NCBI GenBank assembly: GCA_036873755.1 | Contig: JAVTVY010025098.1 | Coordinates: 43,915-107,914 of the forward strand | Direction: 5' to 3' | Length of the DNA: 64,000 bases | Origin: Hanleya hanleyi | Taxonomy: Eukaryota; Mollusca; Polyplacophora; Lepidopleurida; Hanleyidae | In this document: positions 25,100-34,853 of the stretch, in pieces | How positions within the stretch are numbered: position 1 is the stretch's first letter | How the letters are laid out: every line of letters starts with the position of its first letter | Notes under the pieces: generated by a model | Database searches by the model: none | Seen by the model: only the letters and a program-made list of their open reading frames with translations | What the model was told of the DNA's origin: nothing | Position numbers and translations under genes: made by a program

Positions 25100-25456
25100 G
25101 TGTCTGATACTGATTTCCTCAACATGTTTGACTTTTCAGGATTGCCCAAAAGCCTTTCATCTAGCGATGTTGATGAGCTCAAGTCTTTGCTCTTGGAAAA
25201 CAAAGATGTGTTTTCCACAAACGATTGCCATCTTGGACAAACGAACTTGGTGAAACATAAGATTCAATTGACTGACAATACGCCTATTAAACAACGCTTC
25301 CGCATGATTCCTCCGGGTATGTATGAAGAACTCCGTCAACATTTAGCTGATATGTTGAAGTCTGGAATAATTAGAGAGTCCAGTAGTCCTTGTGCCTCGT
25401 CATTGGTTCTGGTCCGCAAGAAGGATGGGTCCTTAAGGATATGTGTGAGAAATTAA
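25100..25456 (+). pseudogene. Gypsy RT N-terminal part, copy A
   Basis: Seen: the frame runs through LLLENKDVFSTND, HKIQLTDNTPIKQRFRMIPPG, LADMLKSGIIRESSSPCASSLVLVRKKDGSLRICV, the conserved fingers region of Gypsy RT. It stops right after ICVRN. The usual D-Y-R-x-L-N motif is damaged at 25441-25465 by loss of bases and a frame change before the palm continues at 25466 onward. The same lesion is in copy B, so it predates the duplication. Confidence 0.85.
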
Positions 25457-25505
25457 CAAGCGTACTGTAAAAGACGCGTATTATCTACCTCGTATAGAAA
25501 AGACC

Positions 25506-27362
25506 ATGGACAATCTTAGCGGTGCCAAGTGGTTCAGCTGCCTCGATTTAAAGTCTGGGTATTGGCAAGTGGAGATGGAGGAAGGCCATAAGGAGCGAAC
25601 AGGGTTTACAGCCGGACCATTATGCTTTTACGAGTGCAATGTCATGCCCTTTGGCCTCACAAACGCTCCCTCGACGTTCCAGAGGTTGATGGAGACCAGT
25701 ATGGGTGATTTGCAGCCTCATTCCCTGCTGATTTACATAGACGATATCGTGGTCCACTCCACTGACTTAAAAGAACATTTGCGCCGGTTGAAACTGGTTT
25801 TCAAGCGTCTTCGGGAGGCTGGCATGACCTTGAAGCCATCCAAGTGCCAGTTTTTCCAGGAGAAGGTACGATATCTGGGACATATCATCTCGGAACGAGG
25901 GGTAGAGACTGATCCGGAGAAAACCCATGCCTTAGCGAGTTGGCCGGTTCCCCGTAATGTCGCAGACTTGCGCCGATTTTTGGGATTCGCTGGATTTTAC
26001 AGACGCTTCATCAAGGACTATGCGAAAATGGTGCGACCTTTGTGTGACTTACTTGGTGATGGCTCCTGTAGATCGAAGAAAGCGAAAGCCAAACTGCGCA
26101 AGTCAAACCATGCCTGGAACTGGGGCGAATTGAGGCAGGATGCCTTCGAAAAGGTGATTTCGTCATTGTCAACCCCACCTGTGCTTGTATTTGCTGACTA
26201 TAGCCTGCCATTTATTCTGCATACAGATGCGAGTCAGGATGGACTTGGAGCGGTCCTCTACCAGGAGCAGCAGGGACAACTACGTGTCATCGCTTACGCT
26301 TCAAGGGGGCTGACGAAACCTGAGCGCAATTATTCTGCGCATAAGCGGGAATACTTGGCATTGAAGTGGGCCGTATGCAAGAAGTTCCGTGACTACCTCT
26401 ATGGAAACCGGTTTGAGGTCAGGACAGATAACAACCCTCTGACCTATGTTCTGACCACGGCAAAGCTGGACGCGACAGGACATCGGTGGTTGGCCGACCT
26501 TGCGACATATGATTTCGGTATATCGTATCGTTCAGGCAAGAAGAACATTGATGCTGATGCGCTGTCCCGTATCCCTCAACAGATGCTGGATGACAGAGAT
26601 GTAGCGACGCCGGAAGTTACGAGCGTGATGACACCAGAAGTTGTATCCACTGCGTGCCAATCCATGTTGGAGGGAAAGCCAATTGTACAGAACCTGTGTT
26701 TGCCCCAGCAGGTAGTTGGCGCAATGGCGACACCAGGTTTGTCCACCATAACCGTGCAGGATGTACCCGGTAAGCAGCTTAAGGACCATGTGATTTCTAG
26801 AGGTCAACGTTATCTACATAAAGTTTCCAGACCCTCGCAAAAAGTACTCAGAAAGGAGACTTGCAGGTACGGTACACTTTCATCGGACACTTCAAAAGAA
26901 ATGCTGAGAACCAAATTTTGGAGTGGCTTATTTGCCGATAGACTCAAGTCAGCCATTCGCCATAGGTTCGATGCACTGGCTTCTTATGAGGAGTTGCTGA
27001 TAGCTGCCCGAGCCGTGGAACATGAACAGGTTGACATCAAATCATCAACATGGAAGGAGAGGCCCCAGAAAGTGGTAAACCAACAGCATGTATCTGAGGA
27101 AGAGACTGCTTCTGACAGCAAGTTGAATCAAATCCTGTCCCAACTACGTGCTTTAGATGGCAGAATTCAGAAGTTGGAGCAAGCCTTGCCATCCAAGCCT
27201 GATGAACAGTCTTGTGGTCCAACGGATGCTGCGCCTACTAGACAGAAGCCACAACGCTATCCAGTGGGTTCATGCTTTGGCTGTGGTGAGAAAAAATCAC
27301 TACGTCAGAGATTGTCCGAAGAAGAAAGGGAAGTATGGTGGACAGTACGGGTCAAAAGATGA
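25506..27362 (+). CDS. Gypsy RT palm/RNase H, copy A, fused to duplicated gag
   Basis: Seen: 618 codons. RT palm Asp in LDLKSGYW (residue 14) and catalytic YIDD at 77-80; VMPFGLTNAPSTFQ at 46-59; thumb LGHIISERG. RNase H follows with candidate catalytic D241 (HTDAS), E282 (KREYLAL) and D308 (RTDNN), then the tether ending in DADALSRIP. At codon 456 (base 26871) the duplication junction returns the frame, uninterrupted, to the gag C-terminus up to the broken zinc knuckle. Known: these are the Ty3/Gypsy RT and RNase H signatures. The RT-to-gag fusion exists only because of the duplication. Confidence 0.92.
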   Translation: MDNLSGAKWFSCLDLKSGYWQVEMEEGHKERTGFTAGPLCFYECNVMPFGLTNAPSTFQRLMETSMGDLQPHSLLIYIDDIVVHSTDLKEHLRRLKLVFKRLREAGMTLKPSKCQFFQEKVRYLGHIISERGVETDPEKTHALASWPVPRNVADLRRFLGFAGFYRRFIKDYAKMVRPLCDLLGDGSCRSKKAKAKLRKSNHAWNWGELRQDAFEKVISSLSTPPVLVFADYSLPFILHTDASQDGLGAVLYQEQQGQLRVIAYASRGLTKPERNYSAHKREYLALKWAVCKKFRDYLYGNRFEVRTDNNPLTYVLTTAKLDATGHRWLADLATYDFGISYRSGKKNIDADALSRIPQQMLDDRDVATPEVTSVMTPEVVSTACQSMLEGKPIVQNLCLPQQVVGAMATPGLSTITVQDVPGKQLKDHVISRGQRYLHKVSRPSQKVLRKETCRYGTLSSDTSKEMLRTKFWSGLFADRLKSAIRHRFDALASYEELLIAARAVEHEQVDIKSSTWKERPQKVVNQQHVSEEETASDSKLNQILSQLRALDGRIQKLEQALPSKPDEQSCGPTDAAPTRQKPQRYPVGSCFGCGEKKSLRQRLSEEEREVWWTVRVKR

Positions 27363-27409
27363 CAGGTACGCGGTAATTCTGTTTTTTTTTTGGCGCTCAA
27401 GATGCTTAT

Positions 27410-28036
27410 TTGCCCAATGGTGATCTTCCACCGGAAAACCTTATTGACAGATTGGTGGGGTCTTCCAACGAGTCCAGTGCTATCATCGAGGGTGTTTATT
27501 GTCGAACATTGGTTGACACCGGATCGATGGTGTCAACAATAGGTAAGGGTTTTTATGATCGGCATTTGCATCATATTCCTTTACAGCCATTGGACCACAT
27601 ATTAGAGATAAAGAGCGCTGGTGGACAGACTCTACCATACCTGGGATACATCGAGGTTCGCCTGAATTTTCCAGATGACTCCACCGGTTCTACATGCGAT
27701 TTTGATGCGTTGGCCTTGATTGTCCCGGAAACTCCGTACAACCAAGCTGTTCCATTGCTGGTTGGGATGAACGTCATCAACATACGTTGTTCTCGGTATA
27801 TGACTGAATCTAACAGACGTGTAAGAGATGGAGTCCATAGGTCTTGGTCTACGGCCTATAGAAGTTTAATGGAGCATGCAGTTCTGGAGCCAGTGGTCAA
27901 CTCTGTTGCGGTGACAATTCCACGGAGTACCAGGAAAGTTTTGTCTGGATTTGTTGGATTTGTTGCCACAGCTTGCCTACAACAGACCCTTGTGGCTGTG
28001 ACTGACCTGATGGACTGGTTGTTATGCCGTGTTTAG
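27410..28036 (+). CDS. Gypsy aspartic protease, copy B
   Basis: Identical to the copy at 24318-24944, with the same D-T-G loop and the same loss of frame towards RT. It lies in the second duplicate and follows the second copy of the broken zinc knuckle (A run at 27291-27296). Confidence 0.85.
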   Translation: MPNGDLPPENLIDRLVGSSNESSAIIEGVYCRTLVDTGSMVSTIGKGFYDRHLHHIPLQPLDHILEIKSAGGQTLPYLGYIEVRLNFPDDSTGSTCDFDALALIVPETPYNQAVPLLVGMNVINIRCSRYMTESNRRVRDGVHRSWSTAYRSLMEHAVLEPVVNSVAVTIPRSTRKVLSGFVGFVATACLQQTLVAVTDLMDWLLCRV

Positions 28037-28191
28037 TGCAGCTTCAACAGGGTGCCAAATCGACCGAGGTTACTTTTGAAGTTCAGAATTTTTCAGATTG
28101 AGATGTCACGATTCCTCCAAATACTCCGCTTTGTAATCTTCTTCCATCTGTTTCGATTACCCCAGTTGAGAAAATAAAGGGATCAAAAGAT

Positions 28192-28548
28192 GTGTCTGAT
28201 ACTGATTTCCTCAACATGTTTGACTTTTCAGGATTGCCCAAAAGCCTTTCATCTAGCGATGTTGATGAGCTCAAGTCTTTGCTCTTGGAAAACAAAGATG
28301 TGTTTTCCACAAACGATTGCCATCTTGGACAAACGAACTTGGTGAAACATAAGATTCAATTGACTGACAATACGCCTATTAAACAACGCTTCCGCATGAT
28401 TCCTCCGGGTATGTATGAAGAACTCCGTCAACATTTAGCTGATATGTTGAAGTCTGGAATAATTAGAGAGTCCAGTAGTCCTTGTGCCTCGTCATTGGTT
28501 CTGGTCCGCAAGAAGGATGGGTCCTTAAGGATATGTGTGAGAAATTAA
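28192..28548 (+). pseudogene. Gypsy RT N-terminal part, copy B
   Basis: Identical to 25100-25456. It has the same break after ICV at 28533-28557. Confidence 0.85.
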
Positions 28549-28597
28549 CAAGCGTACTGTAAAAGACGCGTATTATCTACCTCGTATAGAAAAGACC

Positions 28598-29974
28598 ATG
28601 GACAATCTTAGCGGTGCCAAGTGGTTCAGCTGCCTCGATTTAAAGTCTGGGTATTGGCAAGTGGAGATGGAGGAAGGCCATAAGGAGCGAACAGGGTTTA
28701 CAGCCGGACCATTATGCTTTTACGAGTGCAATGTCATGCCCTTTGGCCTCACAAACGCTCCCTCGACGTTCCAGAGGTTGATGGAGACCAGTATGGGTGA
28801 TTTGCAGCCTCATTCCCTGCTGATTTACATAGACGATATCGTGGTCCACTCCACTGACTTAAAAGAACATTTGCGCCGGTTGAAACTGGTTTTCAAGCGT
28901 CTTCGGGAGGCTGGCATGACCTTGAAGCCATCCAAGTGCCAGTTTTTCCAGGAGAAGGTACGATATCTGGGACATATCATCTCGGAACGAGGGGTAGAGA
29001 CTGATCCGGAGAAAACCCATGCCTTAGCGAGTTGGCCGGTTCCCCGTAATGTCGCAGACTTGCGCCGATTTTTGGGATTCGCTGGATTTTACAGACGCTT
29101 CATCAAGGACTATGCGAAAATGGTGCGACCTTTGTGTGACTTACTTGGTGATGGCTCCTGTAGATCGAAGAAAGCGAAAGCCAAACTGCGCAAGTCAAAC
29201 CATGCCTGGAACTGGGGCGAATTGAGGCAGGATGCCTTCGAAAAGGTGATTTCGTCATTGTCAACCCCACCTGTGCTTGTATTTGCTGACTATAGCCTGC
29301 CATTTATTCTGCATACAGATGCGAGTCAGGATGGACTTGGAGCGGTCCTCTACCAGGAGCAGCAGGGACAACTACGTGTCATCGCTTACGCTTCAAGGGG
29401 GCTGACGAAACCTGAGCGCAATTATTCTGCGCATAAGCGGGAATACTTGGCATTGAAGTGGGCCGTATGCAAGAAGTTCCGTGACTACCTCTATGGAAAC
29501 CGGTTTGAGGTCAGGACAGATAACAACCCTCTGACCTATGTTCTGACCACGGCAAAGCTGGACGCGACAGGACATCGGTGGTTGGCCGACCTTGCGACAT
29601 ATGATTTCGGTATATCGTATCGTTCAGGCAAGAAGAACATTGATGCTGATGCGCTGTCCCGTATCCCTCAACAGATGCTGGATGACAGAGATGTAGCGAC
29701 GCCGGAAGTTACGAGCGTGATGACACCAGAAGTTGTATCCACTGCGTGCCAATCCATGTTGGAGGGAAAGCCAATTGTACAGAACCTGTGTTTGCCCCAG
29801 CAGGTAGTTGGCGCAATGGCGACACCAGGTTTGTCCACCATAACCGTGCAGGATGTACCCGGTAAGCAGCTTAAGGACCATGTGATTTCTAGAGGTCAAC
29901 GTTATCTACATAAAGTTTCCAGACCCTCGCAAAAAGTACTCAGAAAGGAGACTTGCAGGTACGGAGGGTTTTGA
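28598..29974 (+). CDS. Gypsy RT palm/RNase H, copy B
   Basis: 458 codons, same as copy A through the tether (YIDD at residues 77-80, RNase H D241/E282/D308), but ending a few codons into the unique sequence after the duplication. The integrase N-terminus continues in a neighbouring frame from about 29953, so RNase H and integrase are separated by one more frameshift. Confidence 0.92.
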   Translation: MDNLSGAKWFSCLDLKSGYWQVEMEEGHKERTGFTAGPLCFYECNVMPFGLTNAPSTFQRLMETSMGDLQPHSLLIYIDDIVVHSTDLKEHLRRLKLVFKRLREAGMTLKPSKCQFFQEKVRYLGHIISERGVETDPEKTHALASWPVPRNVADLRRFLGFAGFYRRFIKDYAKMVRPLCDLLGDGSCRSKKAKAKLRKSNHAWNWGELRQDAFEKVISSLSTPPVLVFADYSLPFILHTDASQDGLGAVLYQEQQGQLRVIAYASRGLTKPERNYSAHKREYLALKWAVCKKFRDYLYGNRFEVRTDNNPLTYVLTTAKLDATGHRWLADLATYDFGISYRSGKKNIDADALSRIPQQMLDDRDVATPEVTSVMTPEVVSTACQSMLEGKPIVQNLCLPQQVVGAMATPGLSTITVQDVPGKQLKDHVISRGQRYLHKVSRPSQKVLRKETCRYGGF

Positions 29975-30237
29975 AGGAGTGGGATAACTTGATCACCAAT
30001 CGTGGAATCCTTTTTCGGAAACGCCTGGTTAATGGGAAGAAGGAATTTCAAGTCGTGTTACATCTGGAATGCAGAGAGGAGGTCCTTCGTAGCTTGCATG
30101 ATGACATGGGCCATCTTGGAAAAGATCGTACACTTGATTTAGTCCGGTCTAGATTCTTTTGGCCTGGATTGGCTCGCGATGTTGACAGCAAACTGCGAGC
30201 GATGTTTACGACGAAAGGCGGGTGGTCGTCCGGATAG
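29953..30237 (+). pseudogene. Gypsy integrase zinc-binding N-terminus
   Basis: Seen: residues with LHLECREEVLRSLHDDMGHLG and RSRFFWPGLARDV carry the H-x-H side of the HHCC domain. The paired cysteines (CERC) sit in the next frame from 30179, so a frameshift at about 30180-30215 splits the zinc site. Known: the HHCC domain precedes the DDE core in Gypsy integrases. Confidence 0.8.
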
Positions 30238-31312
30238 AGCACCACTAATTAGTATTCAGTCTAGTCAGCCAATGGAGTTAGTGTGCATAGACTACTTGTC
30301 TCTTGAGCCAGCCTCCAGAGGATTTAAGAATATATTGGTCATTACTGATCACTTTTCCAAGTTTGCACAGGCTTTCCCCACCAAAAATCAGACTGCAAAG
30401 ACGGCGGCGAGGGTCTTGTATGACAATTTTGTTGTGCACTACGGAATTCCCGCGAGATTACATTCAGATCAAGGACGAAATTTTGAATCTCGAGTAATCT
30501 CGGAGATGTGTTCCATTTTGGACATTGAGAAGTCTAGAACTAGTCCTTACCATCCCCAAGGAAATGGAATCTGTGAACGATTCAACAGGACGCTGTTGGA
30601 TATGTTAGGGACACTGCCTATGGACAAGAAGTCGGCATGGAGGGATCACATTGCGTTCGTGGTGCATGCGTATAACTGCACCAAGCATGCTTCAACGGGA
30701 TATTCCCCTCACTTTTTGCTGTTTGGTAGAGAAGCAAAACTTCCAGTGGATGTGCGGTATGGATTGGATCGAGACCAGGATCGTGATGAAACCTACACGG
30801 AGTATGCTGTGGGTCTACGCGAAAAGCTAGCACATGCATTCGATTTGGCTGCATCGGCATGCAGCAAGGCTCAGAGTCAACAGAAGAAGCGATATGACCT
30901 CAGAATCAGAGGAGGCTCTTCGGACGTGGGTGATGAGGTGCTGGTCAAGAAGACTGGTCTTCACTGCAACGATAAGCTGAGTGACCGTTGGGAACAGGAG
31001 GTTTACCATGTCGTTGATCGACCTAATCCAGATGTTCCCGTATTCGTGGTGAGATCAAAAGACGGTAGGAAGCGGACCCTAAATAGAAATTTGCTATTTT
31101 TGCTTCCGTGCCTTCAATCTGATCCGGATCCATTGGGAAAAGATGGCCTAAAGCCACCCATGAAGGATGCTGAAGGTCCCGTTGCAAGGTATGCTGCCAC
31201 TGCGACATCTGGGGAGGATCTTGAATCTGACCCGGAAGATTCCATCGTGATCGCTGTTAATCCCGGGATTCCCTTTATCGGGTCGGCAGGTGAGGTAATT
31301 ACAAGCGTCTAG
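30179..31312 (+). CDS. Gypsy integrase core and C-terminal domain
   Basis: Seen: CERC at residues 6-9 (end of HHCC). The catalytic triad is D38 (CIDYLSL), D97 (HSDQGRNFE) and E133 (GICERFNRTL), with exactly 35 residues between D97 and E133. AYNCTKHASTGYSP and FLLFGREAKLP motifs follow, then a C-terminal beta-barrel-like part (KLSDRWEQEVYHVVDRP, RTLNRNLLFLLP) and an acidic linker. The frame ends at 31312, 12 bases inside the reverse-orientation insertion starting at 31301. The ATG is arbitrary; the natural protein is part of pol. Confidence 0.92.
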   Translation: MLTANCERCLRRKAGGRPDRAPLISIQSSQPMELVCIDYLSLEPASRGFKNILVITDHFSKFAQAFPTKNQTAKTAARVLYDNFVVHYGIPARLHSDQGRNFESRVISEMCSILDIEKSRTSPYHPQGNGICERFNRTLLDMLGTLPMDKKSAWRDHIAFVVHAYNCTKHASTGYSPHFLLFGREAKLPVDVRYGLDRDQDRDETYTEYAVGLREKLAHAFDLAASACSKAQSQQKKRYDLRIRGGSSDVGDEVLVKKTGLHCNDKLSDRWEQEVYHVVDRPNPDVPVFVVRSKDGRKRTLNRNLLFLLPCLQSDPDPLGKDGLKPPMKDAEGPVARYAATATSGEDLESDPEDSIVIAVNPGIPFIGSAGEVITSV

Positions 31313-31600
31313 TCCGTCATTCATAATCCAGCCGTCGTCCATTAGAGAATATCCGCGTCCATAATCCAAAGACCTATTCCATTTTCCATATAACAGTATT
31401 AGCACCAAATTCAAAAAGACAATCATAGTATACATAAACATAGGCTTGTTTCCTGCAAGAGAGAAGCGGTCAACAGTTTTCAATGATGCCGGCAAGACAT
31501 CATGATGTTCCAAAAATATCAAATCCGTATCGCTGATCAGTATTCTTAATCCATAATATTCGTTGTAAAGTCGTCATCTAAAGAATGATGTGATCGCCCT
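31301..31600 (-). mobile_element. 5'-truncated retroelement inserted in pol tail (antisense)
   Basis: Seen: the reverse complement of the 3' end of the element at 22762-23689. It begins here with ACAAGCGTCTAGTCC, so its 3' terminus is the same base as in the other copy, and it loses similarity at about 31590-31600. Only about 290 bp of 3' UTR is retained, with no coding part. Together with the gag insertion it shows a retroelement with a fixed 3' end and variable 5' truncation. Confidence 0.85.
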
Positions 31601-31632
31601 TCATCACGATCCTGGTCTCGATCCAATCCAGT

Positions 31633-32171
31633 GACCGACTGGTGAAGCAGATTCGACTGGCGAAGCAGAGTCGAATGGCGAAGTAGTTTTGCTGTCTCCA
31701 GCGGAAACCGCTATCGGTTTGGCAGGTGAGTTAAGTCTGACTGGTGAAGCAGATTCGACTGATGAAGTAGTTTTGCTGTCTTCAGCGGAAACCGAGCCTC
31801 TGGTTTCTACGGAAGAATCGGAGCCTGAGGAACATACTGATATATCGTCAGAAGCGCGTATTCTGGAAAATGATGTGGAGTCTGACCCCATTATGGAAGA
31901 GCGAGATATCCATACTCTATCTGCTGGTGATGACACTCCTGTCATTCCTGTACCACTGCCACGCCGATCGCTTCGGAATCGGCAGGCATCCGCTTGGATT
32001 CGATCTGGTGAGTATGACGTGTCGCAACTCCAAGTATCGGAGGCGGTCTCGGTCAAGCCTAATTGGGCAGTGAAGGTAGACCATCTCGTTTCCATGGTTG
32101 ATAGCAATCCGGGCTTGGCATCATGCCCTGCTGTCCTAAATTCTTTGGCTGAAATTATGAAAAATGGTTAG
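31633..32171 (+). CDS. Gypsy pol C-terminal acidic tail
   Basis: Seen: an open frame after the insertion, starting with repeats of TGEADST and NGEVVLLSPAETA, strongly acidic through ESEPEEHTDISSEARILEND, then a basic PLPRRSLRNRQASAWIRSG and ending AEIMKNG at 32171. It continues the acidic linker that ends at about 31300, so it is the tail of the same polyprotein, split by the insertion. Function is unknown; tails of this type follow the integrase in several Gypsy lineages. Confidence 0.65.
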
Positions 32172-32290
32172 TCAGCAGAGTGGAGATTTGTCATTTGCTA
32201 GATATTGACTTGAGAACAGAATTGTTTTTGCTTTGTATATAGAATTTATTTTTGATGATTACTGTGTATGTTGGGTCAACATTTTGTCTG

Positions 32291-32299
32291 AGAGGGGAG
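32291..32299 (+). other. Polypurine tract
   Basis: AGAGGGGAG, two bases before the 3' LTR TG, is the expected primer site for plus-strand DNA synthesis. Confidence 0.85.
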
Positions 32300-32301
32300 T
32301 A

Positions 32302-33090
32302 TGTAAGAGTGATAATTATTCATGGCGACTAATATTTTGCAAAACATTATACTTTCATACGACTAGCTTTGAAATACACTATAGGTTTAGAAGGCTAGGC
32401 TTTAGAATACCTGTGATATAGGCTGGGTTAGGCCCACAGTTAGATAGTGGGTTTACCACAATTGGCCCTTGTTATTTGCAATAATGGAATTCTCCTGCAT
32501 GAATTTTTACCAACACCTGGACAGGTTTTGGCCATATGGTCATTCTGTTCTTCTATTTTGTGTTGGGGATGCGTGTTATTATCCTGTATGCGATGACTGT
32601 AAAAGTCATGTTGAAGGTATGTTGCTTGTGTATTTATAATAGACCTAAAGTTTCATGTAGTGGCATTATTCATTCCATAGTAAATATATTCATGTAATGT
32701 AGTACCGGTAAATATATTTATTGTCCTAATTGAATAATGTTTCCAGATAATACCAAACCAAATAATTTAGTCTGCACGACTTTATAGACTGCATGGTAAT
32801 GTCTAGAGATGTACTGTTCTATTGAGAAATGGTTGAGAATATCGTTTAATTGTATATGTAGCTTGCTGTATCTATGTATCTATATTTGTGTATTCCTCCA
32901 TTCTGTAATTGGGTAAAATACTCAAATAGTTCCATTTCTATTTGTTACAGCAGCTGCTACCCTCTATATGAACCCTCTATATGAGCTGTATAACGACATC
33001 TTCACCCTCCCGTGTGAATAAACTTTTACCTTTATATTTTTATGACGAGTGTCCGTCTTCATTTCGAACTCGTTAACCCCTTGGTTTACA
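32302..33090 (+). repeat. 3' LTR
   Basis: 789 bp, starts TGTAAGAGTGATAATTATTC, ends TTGGTTTACA, homologous to the 5' LTR with a deletion of about 40 bp near its start. Its 3' 550 bp (from 32541) is the beginning of the 5.7 kb tandem duplication, so a headless LTR copy recurs at 38267-38816. Confidence 0.92.
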
Positions 33091-33235
33091 TATATATTCA
33101 GAAGTCAGTGAAGAGGGCACCTGCATGTCAGCTGTTTTATGGGTGACTGGGTCAAATTCATCTCTAAAGATATCTGTAAACGTCTTTCTTCCAGTAAAAA
33201 ATATGCATACATCAACTGATAAATGAGAGTGAAGA

Positions 33236-33414
33236 ATTATAAGGATTGACTTTCGCATTTTGCGGTTCATCGGGGTATAAACTCTCAAATCATGTGGTTC
33301 AAACTACATGTAAACTGTGCTCGCAAGCTCGCAAGTTTGCACAGTTTGAACTACACCATTTGACAGTTTATACCCCGATGAAGCTGCAAAATGCGAAAGT
33401 CAATCCTTATTAAA
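33236..33414. repeat. Long near-perfect hairpin, copy A
   Basis: Arms of about 80-85 bp, from AAGGATTGACTTTCGCATTT (33241) through CATCGGGGTATAAACT, return inverted at 33330-33411, around a GCTCGCAAGC loop. The outer 45 bp pair almost perfectly. It could be a small foldback MITE; a transcript would fold into a long dsRNA. Confidence 0.8.
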
Positions 33415-33651
33415 GTAGTCTTTCATATCACGATTATAGACCGGTTCTCTCTGATAGAAAATGATGCTTATCCAATCAATCTACGGAAAAATGAGTTAGA
33501 GTCCATCAATTATTGTACTTGTACTGTAAACCTCTCTATGAAGTATGTTATGTATATATTTAATTAACTGTATTGTAATGTAAATTTATTTGAGGAAAGG
33601 TGTTAATATAGGCCATGTCTGTTCGGCGATCTTTTTCCTTTTCATTATTTC

Positions 33652-34344
33652 CTTTTCAAACTTTCTGCGCTATTTCCCGAAAGAGAGAAATAGGGAGCTG
33701 AAACTCCTTGACTTTATAGTTTATCATATTGGGGTCATTTTTGAGCCTATTTGCATAACCCCCCGAGCAGAGGATCATGAGCAAATTCGAGATGGCGGTC
33801 ACGTGGATACCAGAAAAGTGATGTTTTTGTCATATTTCTTCAAAATTTCTGCTTTTCCGCGATGAAAAGTGGGCGAAAATTATTTTATTTCACATCACAT
33901 TAATATTTACTAATTTATCATGCAGTTTTTGCGGAGAAATTGCATAAATAAAAAATTCGGAAAATGTGACCGAAAAATCGACCAAAAAATGCAGTTTTTG
34001 AAAATGTCGTCACAGTGACGTCATCAACACGGCCATCTTGGACTTTTTTACATTTTCTGGTAGAGCCCGAACCAGGGGTATAGTGTGGTAAGTTTCAGCT
34101 CCCTAGCTCAAGGGGCAAGAAAAATAATTATGGGGGGGGGGGGCAGTTCGGCCACCCCAGGCCACGACAGGTCCCAAGCCAGATAGGGTCAACCCTATCT
34201 GGCCTGGGCTTTTTGGGACCTGTTGTAGCCTTGATCAACTATAAAGTCACGGAGTTTCAGCTCTCCATTTTTTGTCGTTCCGGAGATAGCACAAAAAGTT
34301 TGGTGCCCCCCCCCCCCTTCCTCCTCCAGGTCAGGCAGGGTTAA
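33652..34344. mobile_element. TTAA-family MITEs, two head-to-head copies (dup copy A)
   Basis: 33652-34190 is a reverse copy of the 14.5 kb family, with its CRE octamer at 34014. It meets, at GGGTCAACCC (34186-34195), the left end of a forward, internally deleted copy that runs to AGGGTTAA (34344). The junction makes a palindrome of the CTATCTGGCCTGGGCTTTTT termini. Homopolymer C and G runs are near 34135 and 34305. Confidence 0.7.
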
Positions 34345-34853
34345 CTAATTGAGGAAAACCTGTGAAATTCGGTATCGAACAAATGGAAAGCCGAAGCAAT
34401 TGACTGGCCGAAGCAAGACCAAGTACTATGATATCTGACGAGCAACTTGACGAAATTTCACCAAACTTGGATGCAAGCTTCTTTGGCATGGCCGCTTACC
34501 TGGTTAGGTTTTGGTGTGAGTGCGTGCATGCGTCCGAGTATTTTCAGATGCGCAGCTTTGTTTTGGATACTTATTAGCACATTCATTTTATAGCACCTTC
34601 CCATAAATACTGTGTCTACAGATGGCAAGGTGGGAGGTTTGAGGAGACGTATGTTTTTGCTAAAAAACAACCAGCATAGGCTTCATGCCAGAGCGGCAAG
34701 TAAAGGGTAAAAACGGAACCTCTAGTTTTGGTTCGCTATCATTTGTTATGAAGTTGACCATTTAATCGTAAGTAACCCATCGTATGGTCTAATTTTTGGT
34801 TATCATGGTGATATTGGAATCTATCGATCTATCTGTCTTGTGTGAGGGGAAAT

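Larger units (their letters stand above)
23779..26870 (+). repeat. Internal tandem duplication, copy A (3,092 bp)
   Basis: Directly repeated, without any difference I could find, at 26871-29962. It starts in mid gag (GGTACACTTTC) and ends after RNase H (TTGCAGGTAC). A GCAGG/GTAC microhomology exists at the two ends. It includes the knuckle frameshift, protease and RT-RNase H. Confidence 0.95.
26871..29962 (+). repeat. Internal tandem duplication, copy B (3,092 bp)
   Basis: Exact-looking second copy of 23779-26870, all internal landmarks offset by 3,092. It continues at 29963 into the integrase region that is present only once. The lack of differences against visibly diverged LTRs means the duplication is much younger than the element or is an assembly artefact. 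Confidence 0.95.
19931..33090 (+). mobile_element. Ty3/Gypsy LTR retrotransposon, rearranged and inactive
   Basis: Seen: homologous LTRs beginning TGTAAGAGTGATAATTATTC and ending in CA, a polypurine tract just 5' of the 3' LTR, and gag-protease-RT-RNase H-integrase in Gypsy order. TATA occurs immediately outside both LTRs (19927-19930, 33091-33094), consistent with a 4 bp target duplication. The 13.2 kb length is inflated by a 3,092 bp internal tandem duplication and two insertions of another retroelement. LTRs differ by substitutions and a roughly 40 bp indel near 19970-20010, so the insertion is not new. Known: the gag type and the integrase tail with an acidic extension resemble the Gypsy lineage that gave vertebrate PNMA genes. 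Multiple shared frameshifts make it non-functional. Confidence 0.93.
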
